Assembly: GCA_035235625.1 (NCBI GenBank)
Contig: CP141146.1
Location: 7,558,501 to 7,622,500 of the forward strand
Origin: Saururus chinensis
Lineage: Eukaryota > Streptophyta > Magnoliopsida > Piperales > Saururaceae
Reading direction: 5' to 3'
DNA: 64,000 nucleotides
Of this stretch, positions 37,013-48,539 are shown in pieces; position 1 is the first letter of the stretch; the number at the start of each line of letters is the position of its first letter. The notes under the pieces were generated by a model. That model was not told where the DNA came from. It searched no databases and was given only the letters and a program-made list of their open reading frames with translations. Position numbers and translations under genes: made by a program.

Positions 37013-37682
37013 TCTAGTTGGAGCCATAAAGTGTTCTCTTCCTCTCAGTGAGGGCAATGTCAATGTCTCTCATTTTGATAAGATCCAGCAAGAGCTAGAG
37101 CTCCATCTCTCGCTCCAGCCCATACCAGTCAAAGCCAAAGCTCCTTCATAGCTTTGGCTAGTTCTAGATGAAGTTTAATGGCTTCTCTAAATCTAGCTAG
37201 AGCCAAGATGTTGTTTCTTGCTTTAGCTATATTTATTTAAAGTCCATGCATATTTGGCCAGAGGTTGAACTCTCTAGACTCCGGCATCGCCGTCCACATT
37301 TGCCTTGGTCACCAGCAATGGGGGAGAAGCTTATGCACCTACCACTAGCTACCTTTAGCCGTCACCAAAGCCACCTTAGTAGGTTTATATGTTTATTTAA
37401 AAGTCAAACATTTGTGTTGAATCCATGGGATAATTTTATTATTGGATACGTTGAGCATAATTATGGACTTGTTTAGCTTGACCAATTTTTCTTACCAAGG
37501 CTTGATGACCAACAATGGGAGGCTACCACATCAACAAAGAAGTGGTAAGAGAAAAACTTAGGAACCAGTTCCAACATGTTCCCAGGTTCCCCCCTCCACA
37601 TGTCCAATGGTCATATATTTTAGTCATGGTGGGTGGTCAGGAAAATATTTTTTTATCTAAAATATACTTTATAGCAAAGTTA
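37013..37682. other. No recognised gene
   Basis: The sequence has AGAGCTAG/GCTAGAGCC-like words on both strands, but no coding family or clear element ends. Confidence 0.3.
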
Positions 37683-37848
37683 TACTCCCTCCGTCTTATA
37701 TTAATAGCTACATTTAAAAAATTGGTGGTTTTTATTGCATAGTGAAACTCACATCTAAGAGAAGGAAATAAAACTTATGATACTCTTTTTAAGTACCCAC
37801 CCACTTAAAATTAACAAAATAAAGCTATTAATATGGAACAAACTTTTT
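37683..37848. mobile_element. Stowaway-like MITE, longer form
   Basis: Left end CTCCCTCCGTCTTATATTAA, then TAGCT; the right part AGCTATTAATATGGAACAAA is its decayed inverse. The interior (AGTGAAACTCACATCTAAGA, then TTTTTAAGTACC) matches 44703-44901. Confidence 0.7.
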
Positions 37849-38214
37849 TCCCATGGAAAATATTATTTTTATATCTAATGAACATAGTTTGATTATACTA
37901 TAGGGGGAGTCTCCATCCACCAGAGTCGTGCATCCAATGCAATAAATTAATGAAGAGAACATTTGAGTGAAAGAAAAAAGTATTCTATAGAGGATAAATA
38001 TAGGACAATAATAATAGGATAAAAAATTAGGTTTTTCGAAGGATCTCTATTTTCTATTATTACTTCAAAATTCTACTCAATTTTAAACTTAAGGAATAGA
38101 CCTTAATTACTTATAAAGAAGTTAATGGGTAAAGTTATTAATTAAAACTAAATAAAAAGATAGATCATATTCAAGTGTGTTCAAATTAAATGGATCATGA
38201 GTTCTATTTTCAAG

Positions 38215-38448
38215 AATTGACATATCTTGTCATCATGCTTCATAAGTGCTCCAACATATTGCCCTTATGAGCCACTCTATTTCAGAATTTAGGGTGTTAT
38301 TGAAGTTATTCATGAATTGTGCAGTCTACTACATTTGGAGGGATAGAAACAACTGTATTTTCACAAATGAATGTCTTCATAAATAAACTCTCTTCAAGCT
38401 GTGTGAAACTCAAGTAAAAAGTTATGTTGTTGCAAACTCCCATCTTTT
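38215..38448 (+). pseudogene. Third LINE 3' fragment, forward orientation
   Basis: The words KLFMNCAVYYIWRDRNNCIF and LCETQVKSYVVANS match the C-terminus of the LINE copies at 35967-37012 and 48540-49415 on the opposite strand. It is broken off at both sides; a foldback MITE half begins directly after it. Confidence 0.6.
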
Positions 38449-38540
38449 GGAAGAGTTTTTCCTATTTCTCATTGACAATGGGCCCAACGTAAGCTATGCA
38501 TGGGAGTTGTTCATCCACGAGATCGACAGTACACACTGAA
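38448..38540. mobile_element. Left half of a foldback MITE (family F)
   Basis: GGAAGAGTTTTTCC, then TGGGCCCAACGTAAGCTATG and CATGGGAG match the left arm of the complete element at 46240-46424. The right arm is missing. Confidence 0.55.
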
Positions 38541-38849
38541 AGAATATATATGTCATATGTTATATAATTGGCTAATTTTATTAATCAAAATTATGTAGGA
38601 AACTTCGAGTATGTAGTTAATCGTAGGAATCTGAGTAGATTTGTGGTCAAATCAGGTTTAAAATTAATGGGCTTAAAAAATAGGACAAATGTATCCTTAT
38701 AAATCAAGACTATATACTAAAGAATGTTAATGAAAGAAGAAGTTCATTGAGCATACATTCACATACAAAAGTCACTTAAAGTTTTAGAAATAATTTTGGA
38801 GTTTTAAACCGATTTAGGGTAAAAAAGATAAAAATATAAATAAACAGTG

Positions 38850-39330
38850 CCATCAATCGTTCGCTAAAATAAACTGAGACAAATCAATTGATTGCTGATG
38901 GACTATTTCATAGAATAGATGAATCGATCGATCGCGTAGGCAAGAGATCGATCGACACCAATATCAACCCTTTGTAAAATGAAGCAAAGAGTTTATTAAT
39001 CAATCACTTTGTCGAAAGATTGCTCGCTAGAAGAGTCATTCTCTAAGAAATTAAATAGTAAACGATCTATCGTTGTTTGGAATGGTCGATCGTTAGCAGT
39101 TTAGTTGCCTAAGATAAGTCTTTATGGAAAAGATTATATTTCTCGTTGGAGTAAATGACTTAAACTAACTTGAAGACGTATATAAATGCTTAGATATGAC
39201 AGATTTTAAGAGAGGAAATCCTAGAAAACATTGGAAAAGAAAAAAGAAGTTTTTCATCATTATTTTCCTAGAGAATCCACAAAAAGCTTCTAACATATGT
39301 TGATGATGGATTTATAGTGATATATAACTA
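38850..39330. repeat. Possible LTR remnant with GATCGATC motifs
   Basis: ATCGATCGATCGCG and AGATCGATCGACACC, with TTGTAAAATGAAGC, resemble the central part of the gypsy LTRs at 105 and 4532. A TATA-like ACGTATATAAATGC follows near 39177. Borders are not resolved. Confidence 0.3.
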
Positions 39331-39925
39331 ATAGAGAAGATTCTCACATAGCAAATAAAAGGGGAGACACAACATATTCTTTAAGGGAAGATCAACAATC
39401 AAAGAATAAGTTTTTGGTGGAATTGTTAGAAGAAGAAGAACAACAACAACAACAAAACACGAAGAGAGAAAGCTTAAAGGATTCAAGGAGGCAGAATTAA
39501 AGACCAATAACAATATGAGGATTGAACAAATGTGTTTATGTCAAGTCTAGAGGTTAGTTAGTTGTTTTGTGTCTTATAATTTATATCTTGTTAGTGCATT
39601 GATTTAGCCTTCTTAAGGCTATAGTTGTTTTTTACACAAATTGGGTTTTCTACATTAAATCTCCGTATCTTTGTGTGTTGTGCATGTTTTGTTTGATAAA
39701 TAGATAGACCATGAATGTCGTTTAGGTATTAAGGTTTTGTTATTCTACTTCAAAATAAATTCTTGCAGATAGAGCTTAGAATTCGTAGTCTCCATCTGAT
39801 GCAGTAGCATGAACAATTTGGGTTAAGCATTGAAGGCAATGAAAGTCGTTGGCGCATTTGATCAAACATTTGCCGCAAATCTTTAACACGAGGGGTATTG
39901 TGGGTAATCACTAACGATTCAAATG

Positions 39926-40440
39926 TGTTAGTGTTAGTTTAACGGGTAAATAGTTGGAACAAGAAGGGGCATTTAAGACAAATGAGTTTAATTAAAACAG
40001 TCGTTAATATGGTTGATCATCTTCGTCGGGAGGATTTTAGAACAGTATTACAGAGAAGCTAAAATAAAAGGCAGGACATTTTGAAAATGATCTGGAACAA
40101 TCAGATCAAAGGTGTGGAAGGCTGTTAGTATAAATAGTTTGTCTGAAGGAAGGAAGATATCTTTTTGCCAACTTTTGAATACTCCAAAACTACTGAAGCT
40201 GAAGCTTGGTGGATTGATTATCATGGATTTGAGGATAGTTCGTTGTGGATTCAACGAAGATTTTTGTTAGCTTGTGGATTCAAGCAACCAGGTGGATTCT
40301 TGGATTGTATTGTTTTTCTTCTATTATATTTGAATTTTCATTCTGTTTAGAAAATGTAAGAGAATGAGTCTGAACTCTGTTTTCTGGAATTGTTTTCTTA
40401 CTGGAAAAATTGTGCAAACCTGTTTCAATTTAGCTGAACA
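39926..40440 (+). repeat. Possible solo LTR
   Basis: Opens TGTTAGTGTTAG and closes CTGAACA, with an internal TATA-like TAGTATAAATAG near 40128-40139. No coding region is attached and no convincing target duplication was found. Listed only as a candidate. Confidence 0.25.
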
Positions 40441-40599
40441 AATACTTGTTTAGTTATTTGTTTTGGAAGAAAATATTACTTCTGTTTGGATTGGCTCAAT
40501 CGATATAAGTCTGCTTCACCATCTTTGCAAAATAATCAGACTAGAGGCAATTTAGTGATCCGCTATCCTCATCTAGATGAATATTAAACCCTCACACAC

Positions 40600-40712
40600 G
40601 CTCAATGTTCACTAGCATGTGTGCTATCAATCTTTTATATCAACGGCTCCCTGTGAGTAACTTATGCTGGGCTCATGAGGGGAGCATGAAAAACTTTGTC
40701 CTTTCTAAGATC
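40600..40712. mobile_element. Right half of a foldback MITE (family F)
   Basis: ATCAACGGCTCCCTGTGAGT, TATGCTGGGCTCAT and GGGAGCATGAAAAACTTTGT match the right arm of the complete element at 46240-46424. The left arm is absent. Confidence 0.55.
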
Positions 40713-41661
40713 ATCCAAGAATTTCCTTTTATTGTTTAAACATGGCAATTATATTTTTTTTCATGTTCTTTCCCTTGCATTGTGCTTTGATTTATTAGAA
40801 GGGAATTATCTCCCCCCTTTTTACTAATAAAAAGAAAAATAGATAGATCATATACAACTCTCAACAAGTACTCAATTACCTAATTACTTCTAATAACTAA
40901 ATCCTAATCAAACTAACTAGCCTAATAATATGGATACTGAAGGCGACCCGTCCGTGGAGTGGCTCATAATATCCACCTTTATTGGCGCCACTGCCTATAG
41001 CGGCGGCTGGAGAGGGGGGTGAGGGAAGGAGTAGGGAAGAGAAGACGAAGGAAGAAGAGTGAATATATTTTTATCAATATAAGCACTCAGGCCTTTGTAA
41101 TTAAAAAGTAATGGGTAAATAATAGAAAAACTTTGATAAATATGCTGATGAAATGCTGTCAGGACTATTGGTAATTAGGTACGGTGAGAGATCCTTTTTT
41201 TCCATCAAATGAGAAGGACATATTGATTCATAATAAAACAATGACAACAATAATAATAGCCACAATAATAACATTAATTAGTCGGTACTCCTTCCCACCT
41301 AGCTAATGACCAATTAGTCTTGACAGCATTTCAAAGACATTAAGATTTTCATTATAAAACATGACATATTCAAATCCCTCTTCCATTTATAATAAAGATA
41401 AAGACTATCTGTTGTTGCCTGTTTTAGGCCCCATGACTATTAGTTTGCGTGACTATACAGGCTATAGCAGCTGTATCCATCAAATAAATGTAGATTATTG
41501 CATGGTAGACTTTAACGCCAAAAGTTTGAAGGCTTCCTCAACGGCTAAATATATCAAATTAAATGTCGCGAATACAGTTGTGTTTGATCCAAGAAAACAG
41601 TACTGAAGAAAATTTCCTTTATTCAATAAATACATGAAGAAAACAGTGTATAGAACTTCCT
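40713..41661. other. Spacer downstream of PME2
   Basis: No gene recognised. AGGAAGAGAA-type purine-rich DNA lies at 41000-41060. Confidence 0.4.
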
Positions 41662-41667
41662 TTTATT
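41662..41667 (-). terminator. Likely polyadenylation signal of PME2
   Basis: AATAAA on the - strand, 142 bp after the PME2 stop codon. A second AATAAA lies at 41618-41623. Confidence 0.45.
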
Positions 41668-41808
41668 CAATAAACAACTAAGTGATGAACAAATTTGTTA
41701 ACACAACTGCGTGTATACCGGCAAAGAATGAAGAGAATCGTTGCTTCGTTATGAGGAGGCCACATGCCAATGACCTGCAATGCTGTACGATTCAGCCATC
41801 TGAACTGA

Positions 41809-43495
41809 TCAGAGACCAGAAGTGAAAGGCACACCAGTGGCGGGCAGCCATGACCGACCAGACAGGAAGTTCCCCACTGTAAACCTCGAAGCCTCTGATT
41901 GGCTTGTGATCACTCTGTATCCTCGCCAGTTCACCCTGCTGGCCGTGGAAGAACGAGGGCCCGTGTTCCTGTATTCACCATAATACAACGTGTTCAGGGC
42001 GAAATTGCCATCCCATTCCAGCCAACCCGCGGGGTCGATTAAGCTGTCAAGGTAAGTCTGCATGAACACAGTGCGAGAGTATTCCTTCCATGGCCTCCCA
42101 AGGAAGGTTTTGAACGACCCAAGAATTCGCTGGAGGTCAGAAGCTGCCAGAACCCTCGAGTTGTGGATGATTATGCCGGTGTTTTGATTTGGGTCGGTCC
42201 GGCCTTGAGCTGTAACTGCATTCTTCTGATTGTCCATGGGCCTCCTTGCGTATATCATGCAGTTTTGTAGCACAACCGCTGCATTGCCAAAGATGAAGTC
42301 CACTGTGCCGTAGACGTAGCATTCCTTGTAGAATTGACGCTGAGAGTGGACATAAAGAGTATCTTGGTAGCCCTCAAAGGCACAGCGGTAGAAGACGGAG
42401 AGATCAGCTCCTGATCGGAGCGCCACCGCCTGGTGGTTCTGTGGACCGGCTGTGTTTCGGAAGGTTATGCCTTGCGCTATGAATCCTTCGCCTGTGACAG
42501 CTGAAACAACAGCATACACGTACATGAGTAAAATTTAATCATTATTGGGGTGGTGCAAATAGGCCCATTTTATTTGCTTATGAAAAGAAGAAAATTGCAG
42601 TACTAGTTGTTTCTCCCGAGCACTTACCAACAGTTGCAGAGTTGAACGTGGTGGAACCACCTCGCACGCTCCGGCTACCGGTGATTATGGTCCGCTTCAT
42701 GCCATCTCCGACGAGCATGATGTTCTTCAACTTGTTGCCGATCACAACATTCTCCTTGTAGGTCCCTGCCTTCACGTAAATGATAAACCTCCCACTTCCA
42801 CTCCGCCGAGAAGCGGCGTCCACTGCAGAGTTGATCGTCCGATAATTTCCGGACCCGTCTTGTGCCACCACGATGTTAGCCCGAGAAGCCAGAGAAGACG
42901 ACTGCAGCAGCTTTCTGTCCCCGGCCGTCACCCAGGAGGGGAACCCATGGCTAACCTTTGGTGGAGAGGCGGGGACGTTGTTCGTGGCTAGCGTGTTGCT
43001 AATCAGCTTGGACACATTGTTGTTGGACACGAGCGGTAGCACAAAGTCGGTGACCCCGAGCTCCACAAAGCCCGCGCGACATGTCTCTAGGTTGGTCAAG
43101 GCAGCACTAAGCCATGTTTGGGCATCCTCATCGGTGCAATTGGTCATGCTCCGATTCAGCTGGGTGATAGTGTCCTGGTAGAGCTCCAGGCAGTCAGCCC
43201 ACGCCGCGTGCTCGTGCTTGTTCCGGCAGCTGCGGCCCAGCGAGGCGGTGTGCCGAACCGCCCGGTGTGCCCTGTCGAGGGCGACCTGCACCTCCATCTT
43301 ATGGAAGTCAGACTTCCGGCGGGGCATGGAGGAGGGTGGGAGGTCTCTCATGAAGTACTCACACTGCTGTGGGTATGGGGTCTGGCTGCACCATTGCTTA
43401 ACGTCGGTGGGCACTTTGTGGGATGAGGCAGGAGAACCGATGGCCAGCAAAATGGCCATGACTGGGATCAATACCGCCATGGATGAGCTTCCCAT
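41809..43495 (-). CDS. Pectin methylesterase with N-terminal PMEI domain (PME2)
   Basis: Same reaction and architecture as PME1. Exons on the - strand are 43495-42628 and 42500-41809 (127-bp phase-1 intron with GTAAG donor), giving 519 aa. There is a signal peptide at 1-25 and a PMEI domain at about 30-166. RKLL is at 194-197 and the PME domain from about 206. Catalytic Gln313, Gln335, Asp336, Asp357 and Arg425 are intact. Compared with PME1 it lacks three residues at the end of the signal peptide and three after NRS in the inhibitor domain; exon 2 has exactly the same length. Similarity to PME1 also covers the TATA region and the first bases after the stop. It is therefore an inverted duplicate, 13.8 kb from PME1 with mostly transposons between. 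It looks functional. Confidence 0.95.
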
Positions 43496-43562
43496 TGTGG
43501 GCTTGTCTGGTCAGGGATGATGTGTGTTAATTTGTGAAGTTTGCTCCTCTCCATGATGGCAA

Positions 43563-43568
43563 TTTATA
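43563..43568 (-). promoter_or_regulatory. TATA box of PME2
   Basis: TATAAA on the - strand within CTTGTATAAATTG, 68 bp before the start codon, matching PME1 in sequence and distance. ACTTCACAAA in the 5' leader is also shared. Confidence 0.75.
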
Positions 43569-43619
43569 CAAGAGAGGAAGCAGCGGCCTGCAATCTCATT
43601 TGACCGTAGAACAGGAAGC

Positions 43620-44266
43620 CAATTACAAATTTGATGCCAGTTTCATGCTAAAATGCTAATTTAATGCGATCCGGTGGCGACAAAAGCAGTCTTGTTGAAT
43701 TTTGATGGATCGAGTTTATTGACAATGGAATCGTTGACATAGAAGTACGGGTATGCACGAAGCAGTAGAGGGGAAGAGGGATGGAAACTGGCCGGCAAAG
43801 TCTAAGGGCCCCCTCTTCAGACTGCATTGGTGAAGCTTCTCAAGCAGTTGGAAAGTTAGGCGCCAAATATGCCACCTAGTAGGATAGAAGATAATCTCAT
43901 TTGACTTATTTATCTGAAATTGGACTATTGGAGGCATAAATTTTTTCTTTTGGGGCTCTTTACCAAACATTTATTGGACAGTTTTCTTTCCTAACCAAAT
44001 AACAGATTGATATTTTTGCTTGAAACACACTGAAGAGCAGAAGCTCATCCAGATAACACACGATTCACCATCTTTTTACTTGGATTATAAAACTACCAGT
44101 GTCATATTTGGGAACTGGCTACATGAATGATGACGGAGTCTGTTTATATAATAACTCGTGCATGGATAAATAAGACATTATTAAGTAACTGTTGTTTCCT
44201 ATTAACTTAAGCGGTTAAGAAATTTTATTTACTTCATATTTGATGTTCAAATCCAACATGTTTCTC
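43620..44266. other. PME2 upstream spacer
   Basis: No gene or element ends recognised. Confidence 0.4.
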
Positions 44267-44690
44267 TCATAAGATACGGTTTGGGGCTTTTTTAATCTAA
44301 AACTTGTGTGGAACTCTCTTTTTCCTGTTGGCTACTGATCATATCTATGTTGATTCCAAGCGTACGAAATTGACGTCCGTAATCACTTTTTGTACTTATT
44401 GGACTTTTCTACAATCCAAGAGAAAGTGTGATGCTGGTTTTGGGCTTAATGAAAATCGTCTTAACTCTAACAAATGATGGATGTCGTGAAGCCAATCATG
44501 AAATGAATGGGTTTGCCACTTATTATCATCTGAGATCCATTTGACCCTTTCTTGTGCGTCTGCAGCCTGTCTTCGGGAACATACAGCAAACCCCATCCTT
44601 TTCCAGATTTTGAAAAATTCATCCGTTTGGAATTCCAAATGATCGATCCAGAACTTGGAACCATTCTGCAAAAGAATCCTCCATCTATTT
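44267..44690. repeat. First copy of a 430-bp direct duplication
   Basis: Matches 47553-47980 in the same orientation over most of its length (GGTTTGGGGCTTTT, CCAAGCGTACGAAATTGACG, GCTGGTTTTGGGCTTAATGA). Here the - strand has an open frame of 91 codons at 44396-44671 (FFKIWKRMGFAV, ERVKWISDDNKW) that is broken in the other copy. I do not recognise the protein; the open frame may be chance or the remnant of a gene. Confidence 0.75.
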
Positions 44691-44702
44691 GTTCTTATAT
44701 TA

Positions 44703-44901
44703 TATTTTCTCCATCTTATATTAATAGTTATATATAAAATAATAATAATTTTGTTTAATAGTGAAACCCACCTTTAAAGAAGGAGAAATAAGAATATATA
44801 TAATACTATTTTTAAGTACCTAATTACTTAAATTAAACAAAATAAAACTATTATTATTAAATATTTTTTTTACAAATGGAGCTATTAATTTAAAATAAAG
44901 A
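44703..44901. mobile_element. Stowaway-like MITE, degenerate
   Basis: TCTCCATCTTATATTAATAG, GTGAAACCCACCTTTAAAGA and TTTTTAAGTACC follow the element at 37683-37848. The right end, GAGCTATTAATTTAAAATAA, is eroded. Confidence 0.6.
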
Positions 44902-45221
44902 GAATATTTATTTTCTAACTTGATATATCTCCTTGTGTTCTCTAGAAGCTTCATCACTTTTGGGTATTTCAGTATTCTAATATTATGCAGAAAAATGTAT
45001 GAAAACATTGAAATAAATAAAAAAGTAAGTTATTACTAAAGACATATGGTATTTTTGCATAAGTATTTAGGATAAAATAAATATTTTCTTGACCAGCTAT
45101 GTAACCAATTTACATAGGGCTCTGAACATGGTGCATAAAGGTCAATTGCTTATAGATAGTAAGTTGCCCTCTATGTACCATGTCAGAGTGCTAGCCACGG
45201 GACCTAGTCAAACTTTATATG

Positions 45222-46202
45222 TAGGGGTGTAAACGGACAACATTTGTCCGCCGTCCGTCTGCAGCCGTGTCCGTCTGCAATGAAAATGGACGGTATTAAG
45301 TTGTCCGCGCGGACACGGACGCGGCTGCGGACGGTAATTTTGGTCCGGTATTTTTATAGACGCGGCTGCGGACACAACCTGTCCGTGTCCGCGGCTGTCC
45401 GCGTCCGTGTTATATAAATTTTTTTTTTCCAGATCCATCTCTCCTTCGTTGTGGCCTAGCCCCGTTTTGAATCAGAGCTCTCTAATCCTCTTTCAGCTGC
45501 GGCGGAGATCAGCTCTAGACTTCCTCCGTCAGTCCCTCCGACTTCCTCCATTCACCCTTCTCTTCTCCTTTCTGTCGCAGCTCACCAGCTCCGCCCTACC
45601 CGTCTCCTTCCTCCGCTGGGCCGCCTCGCCGGATCATCGCCTTGCACCACCAGCCGCATAGAGAAGAGGGGCTTCTAAATGTAGGTTGCTGCTATAACTT
45701 CCTCCTGAGCTTCATCGACAAGGTGGTGGACGATGGATCCAGCACTACCAGTACCAAATCATCGTCTCCGTTGCCAACATGAAGGTGCTCATCCATAAAC
45801 TGGAGGTGGGTGGATGGGGCTATGCTCTAATTTTCCTCTCCATCTTCCCCATGTAAGCCGCCCCTTCAAATTTCCAATCCTTCATAATGAAATAAATTAT
45901 TTGGGTTTGTTTCATTTGGGGACTGCAAGATTACATGCTGATAGATGATGAGGTGGTGTCCAAGCTGAGGTGGGAGATGGAGCAGGTTGTGTCCCGCCGG
46001 ATCATCGCCTTGCACCACCGGCCGTATAAGGAAGAGGGGCGGATTTTATAATTGTCCGTGTCCATCCACGTCCGTCCGTGTCTGTGACGGACAGATCTTA
46101 TGTCCGTCACGGACAGCGGACGGATGGACATGACTCTCACATGAAAACGGACGGCTGCGGACCACCCTTGTCCGCGTCCGTGTCCGTCCGTTTACACCCC
46201 TA
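45222..46202. mobile_element. Non-autonomous hAT element (981 bp) with perfect 8-bp target duplication
   Basis: The ends are TAGGGGTGTAAACGGAC and the inverse GTCCGTTTACACCCCTA. TTTATATG flanks both sides (45214-45221 and 46203-46210). Subterminal zones consist of GTCCGTGTCCGC/GCGGACACGGAC words. The interior (45430-45900) is unlike the ends, C-rich and partly coding-like. CCGGATCATCGCCTTGCACC occurs in it twice (45631 and 45998). No transposase is present. Confidence 0.92.
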
Positions 46203-46239
46203 TTTATATGTCCCTAGGATAAAGCCCCACCACATGATA

Positions 46240-46424
46240 GGAAGAGTTTTTCAGCTCCTAACTACAATGAGCCCAACGTAAATTACACATAGGAGCAATT
46301 GATATTTTAAATCGAAGGCACACACACGCCTGTATGGTAGCACCTTCGATTTAAAATATCAACGGCTCCCATGCGTAGCTTTATGCTAGGCTCATTATCA
46401 TACGTGAGCATAAAAAACTCTTCC
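46240..46424. mobile_element. Complete foldback MITE (family F, 185 bp)
   Basis: The two halves are inverted copies: GGAAGAGTTTTT/AAAAACTCTTCC at the ends and CCTTCGATTTAAAATATCAA at the centre of the right arm. The flanks CACATGATA and CACATGATG are an 8-9 bp target duplication, fitting Mutator-like (9) or hAT (8) mobilisation. Another copy with its own duplication lies at 48209-48293. Confidence 0.85.
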
Positions 46425-46601
46425 CACATGATGATACAACATTAGGTTTCAAATTTGGTGCGACCAGGCCTCTCTATTTAATTATATCCAAAGATGATGT
46501 TCTTTCATTTAAAAATCAAATTTTAATTAAGTTTTACTATCCTAAGCTTTTAATTTTGGTAGTAATGAAGCCACTATGAGTTCCTCTAGCAATAATATAT
46601 T

Positions 46602-47183
46602 AGGGTCTGTTTGGATTGGTGGAAACTAGGAGAAAGGGAAAGAGAAAGAGAAAGAGAAAGTAAATCAAAGTGAAAGAAAAACTAGGAGATTCCTAAAAAA
46701 ATTCCACCGTTTGGTTGCACAAATGATGTTAAAGAAAATTGACGGTAATGGTGGTGGTTATAGTTGAGGCGGTAGCGGCAGCGGTGGTGGCGATGATAGT
46801 GGTGGTGGCGGTAGCGATGGTGGTGGCTGTGGCGGTGGTAACGATGACGACGATAGTGGCAGCAATGACAATGGTGGTGGTTGTAGCAATGGCGGCGGAA
46901 ATAGTGGTGGTTGTGGCAGCGGTGGCGGTGGCAGCGACAACGGTAGTAGTAAAAGCAGTGACAGTGATGATGGTGGTAGTAGCGGTAAGACATAAGTCTT
47001 TAGTACGTTAATTTTCTCTCAAAATTCATAAGTTGATGGGTGAAAAGTTTTTGGACTAATTTTTTTATCTATTTTATCTCAATTTTCACTTAATTTCTCT
47101 TTCCCCATTGCACCAAATAGTGAAAACTGAGAGATTTTAAAATGATTTATTTCATTTCCCCCGTTTTTCACCAATCTATACAG
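46602..47183. mobile_element. Possible MITE with triplet-repeat core
   Basis: GTTTGGATTGGTGGAAA at the left and the inverse of TTTTTCACCAATCTATAC at the right form imperfect inverted ends. The core at 46743-46985 is a purine-rich GGT/GGC/GAT triplet array that gives open frames on both strands. Those frames are low-complexity and not genes. Confidence 0.4.
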
Positions 47184-47552
47184 TTAGGGAAAATATCTAA
47201 AATATTCACTTTTCAAGCTTTTTTTATATCTAGTAATTATGCCCTAGTAATTTTTTTTTCCCACCATGCTCTAGTAATTTTTTTTCTTCCAAACATGCCC
47301 CTAAATTAAGAATTTCTATCTAATATGCCCTCAAGATATAGAAAGTTCAAATACCATCCGTTCTTTTTATTAAAATAAAAACTCTTTACTATAGTTAATA
47401 TATAGAAAATTGGCCTTCATCTCCTTCCTCTCCACTTTATCGCCTAGTTATGTCCATACACAAGGCCGCCTATGAATTTTAATTGCTAATATGGTTGGCC
47501 TTTGAGATGCTATCCCTCGGGCATGACCATGCGTGAACAACGCTAGGTCATT

Positions 47553-47980
47553 GACATAAGATAAGGTTTGGGGCTTTTCTATTCTAAAACTTGTGAGGAA
47601 CTTTCTTTTTCTGTAGGCTATTTGATTCCAAGCGTACGAAATTGACGGCCGCCATCACCTTTTGTACTTATTGGACTTTTCTAAATCTAAGAAAAAGTGA
47701 TGATGCTGGTTTTGGGCTTAATGAAACTCGTCTTAACGCTAACAAATGATGGATGTTGTGATGCCAATCATGAAATTAATGGACCTGCCACTTGTTTTTT
47801 TTATCATTTTAGATCCATTTGAACCCCTTCATGTGCGTGTGTCTGCAGCCTGTCTTTAGGGAACATACAGGCATATAGCAAACCCAATCCTTTTTAAGAT
47901 TTTGAAAATTCATCTATTTGGAATTCCAAATCCAGAACTTTGGAACCATTCTGCAAAGGAACCCTCCATCTATTTGCTCA
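47553..47980. repeat. Second copy of the 430-bp direct duplication
   Basis: Matches 44267-44690. The 3.3-kb distance now contains the hAT element, the complete foldback MITE and the triplet-repeat element. Confidence 0.75.
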
Positions 47981-48208
47981 TATATTTTATGTACTTTCTT
48001 ACTTGGTATATCTGTGAATATTTGGAACCCGAGCCAATTCGTGGGGTTTAGTATTATATAAATAGAATGATGGTGTTATAATAGATTGAATAAATCAACC
48101 ACAACAGCTTTATTAAATTAAGGAGAGTAAATATAAAAAGGGAAAAGATCATATACATAACTTCAAAATATTGACAACAAAAACTGGGCTAGTTGTCCCA
48201 TAATTTTA

Positions 48209-48293
48209 GGAAACGTTTTTCATGCTCCGTCTGAAATATCAACAACTCTCATGTGTACCTTACACTAGACTCATTGTTAAAGGGAACTCTTCC
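48209..48293. mobile_element. Internally deleted foldback MITE (family F, 85 bp)
   Basis: Ends are GGAAACGTTTTTCATGCTCC and GGGAACTCTTCC. The flanks ATAATTTTA and ATAATTTTG match at 8 of 9 bases. Most of the inner arms is missing. Confidence 0.75.
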
Positions 48294-48539
48294 ATAATTT
48301 TGACATTGAAGAGAGATAACAGATTAAACATATCAAGTGTTAAACTAGAATGTGTTATTCCAATAAAGCCCGATTTACTTATTGATCTTTTTTTGTGCTT
48401 ATGATGAATGCATTGCATTGTTTCGTATGTACTTTTATCATCTTTTGTGTTCCAACTTTTAGTTTAATAATATGATTGTCTTTACAGGTATTTGTGTATG
48501 CTTTCTCTGGTGTTAGATATAGAAGTGACTAATGTGTCA

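Noticed and set aside
46682..47011. Open frames on both strands across the triplet array
   Set aside because: They are low-complexity products of a GGT/GAT repeat, present on both strands at once, with no gene features.
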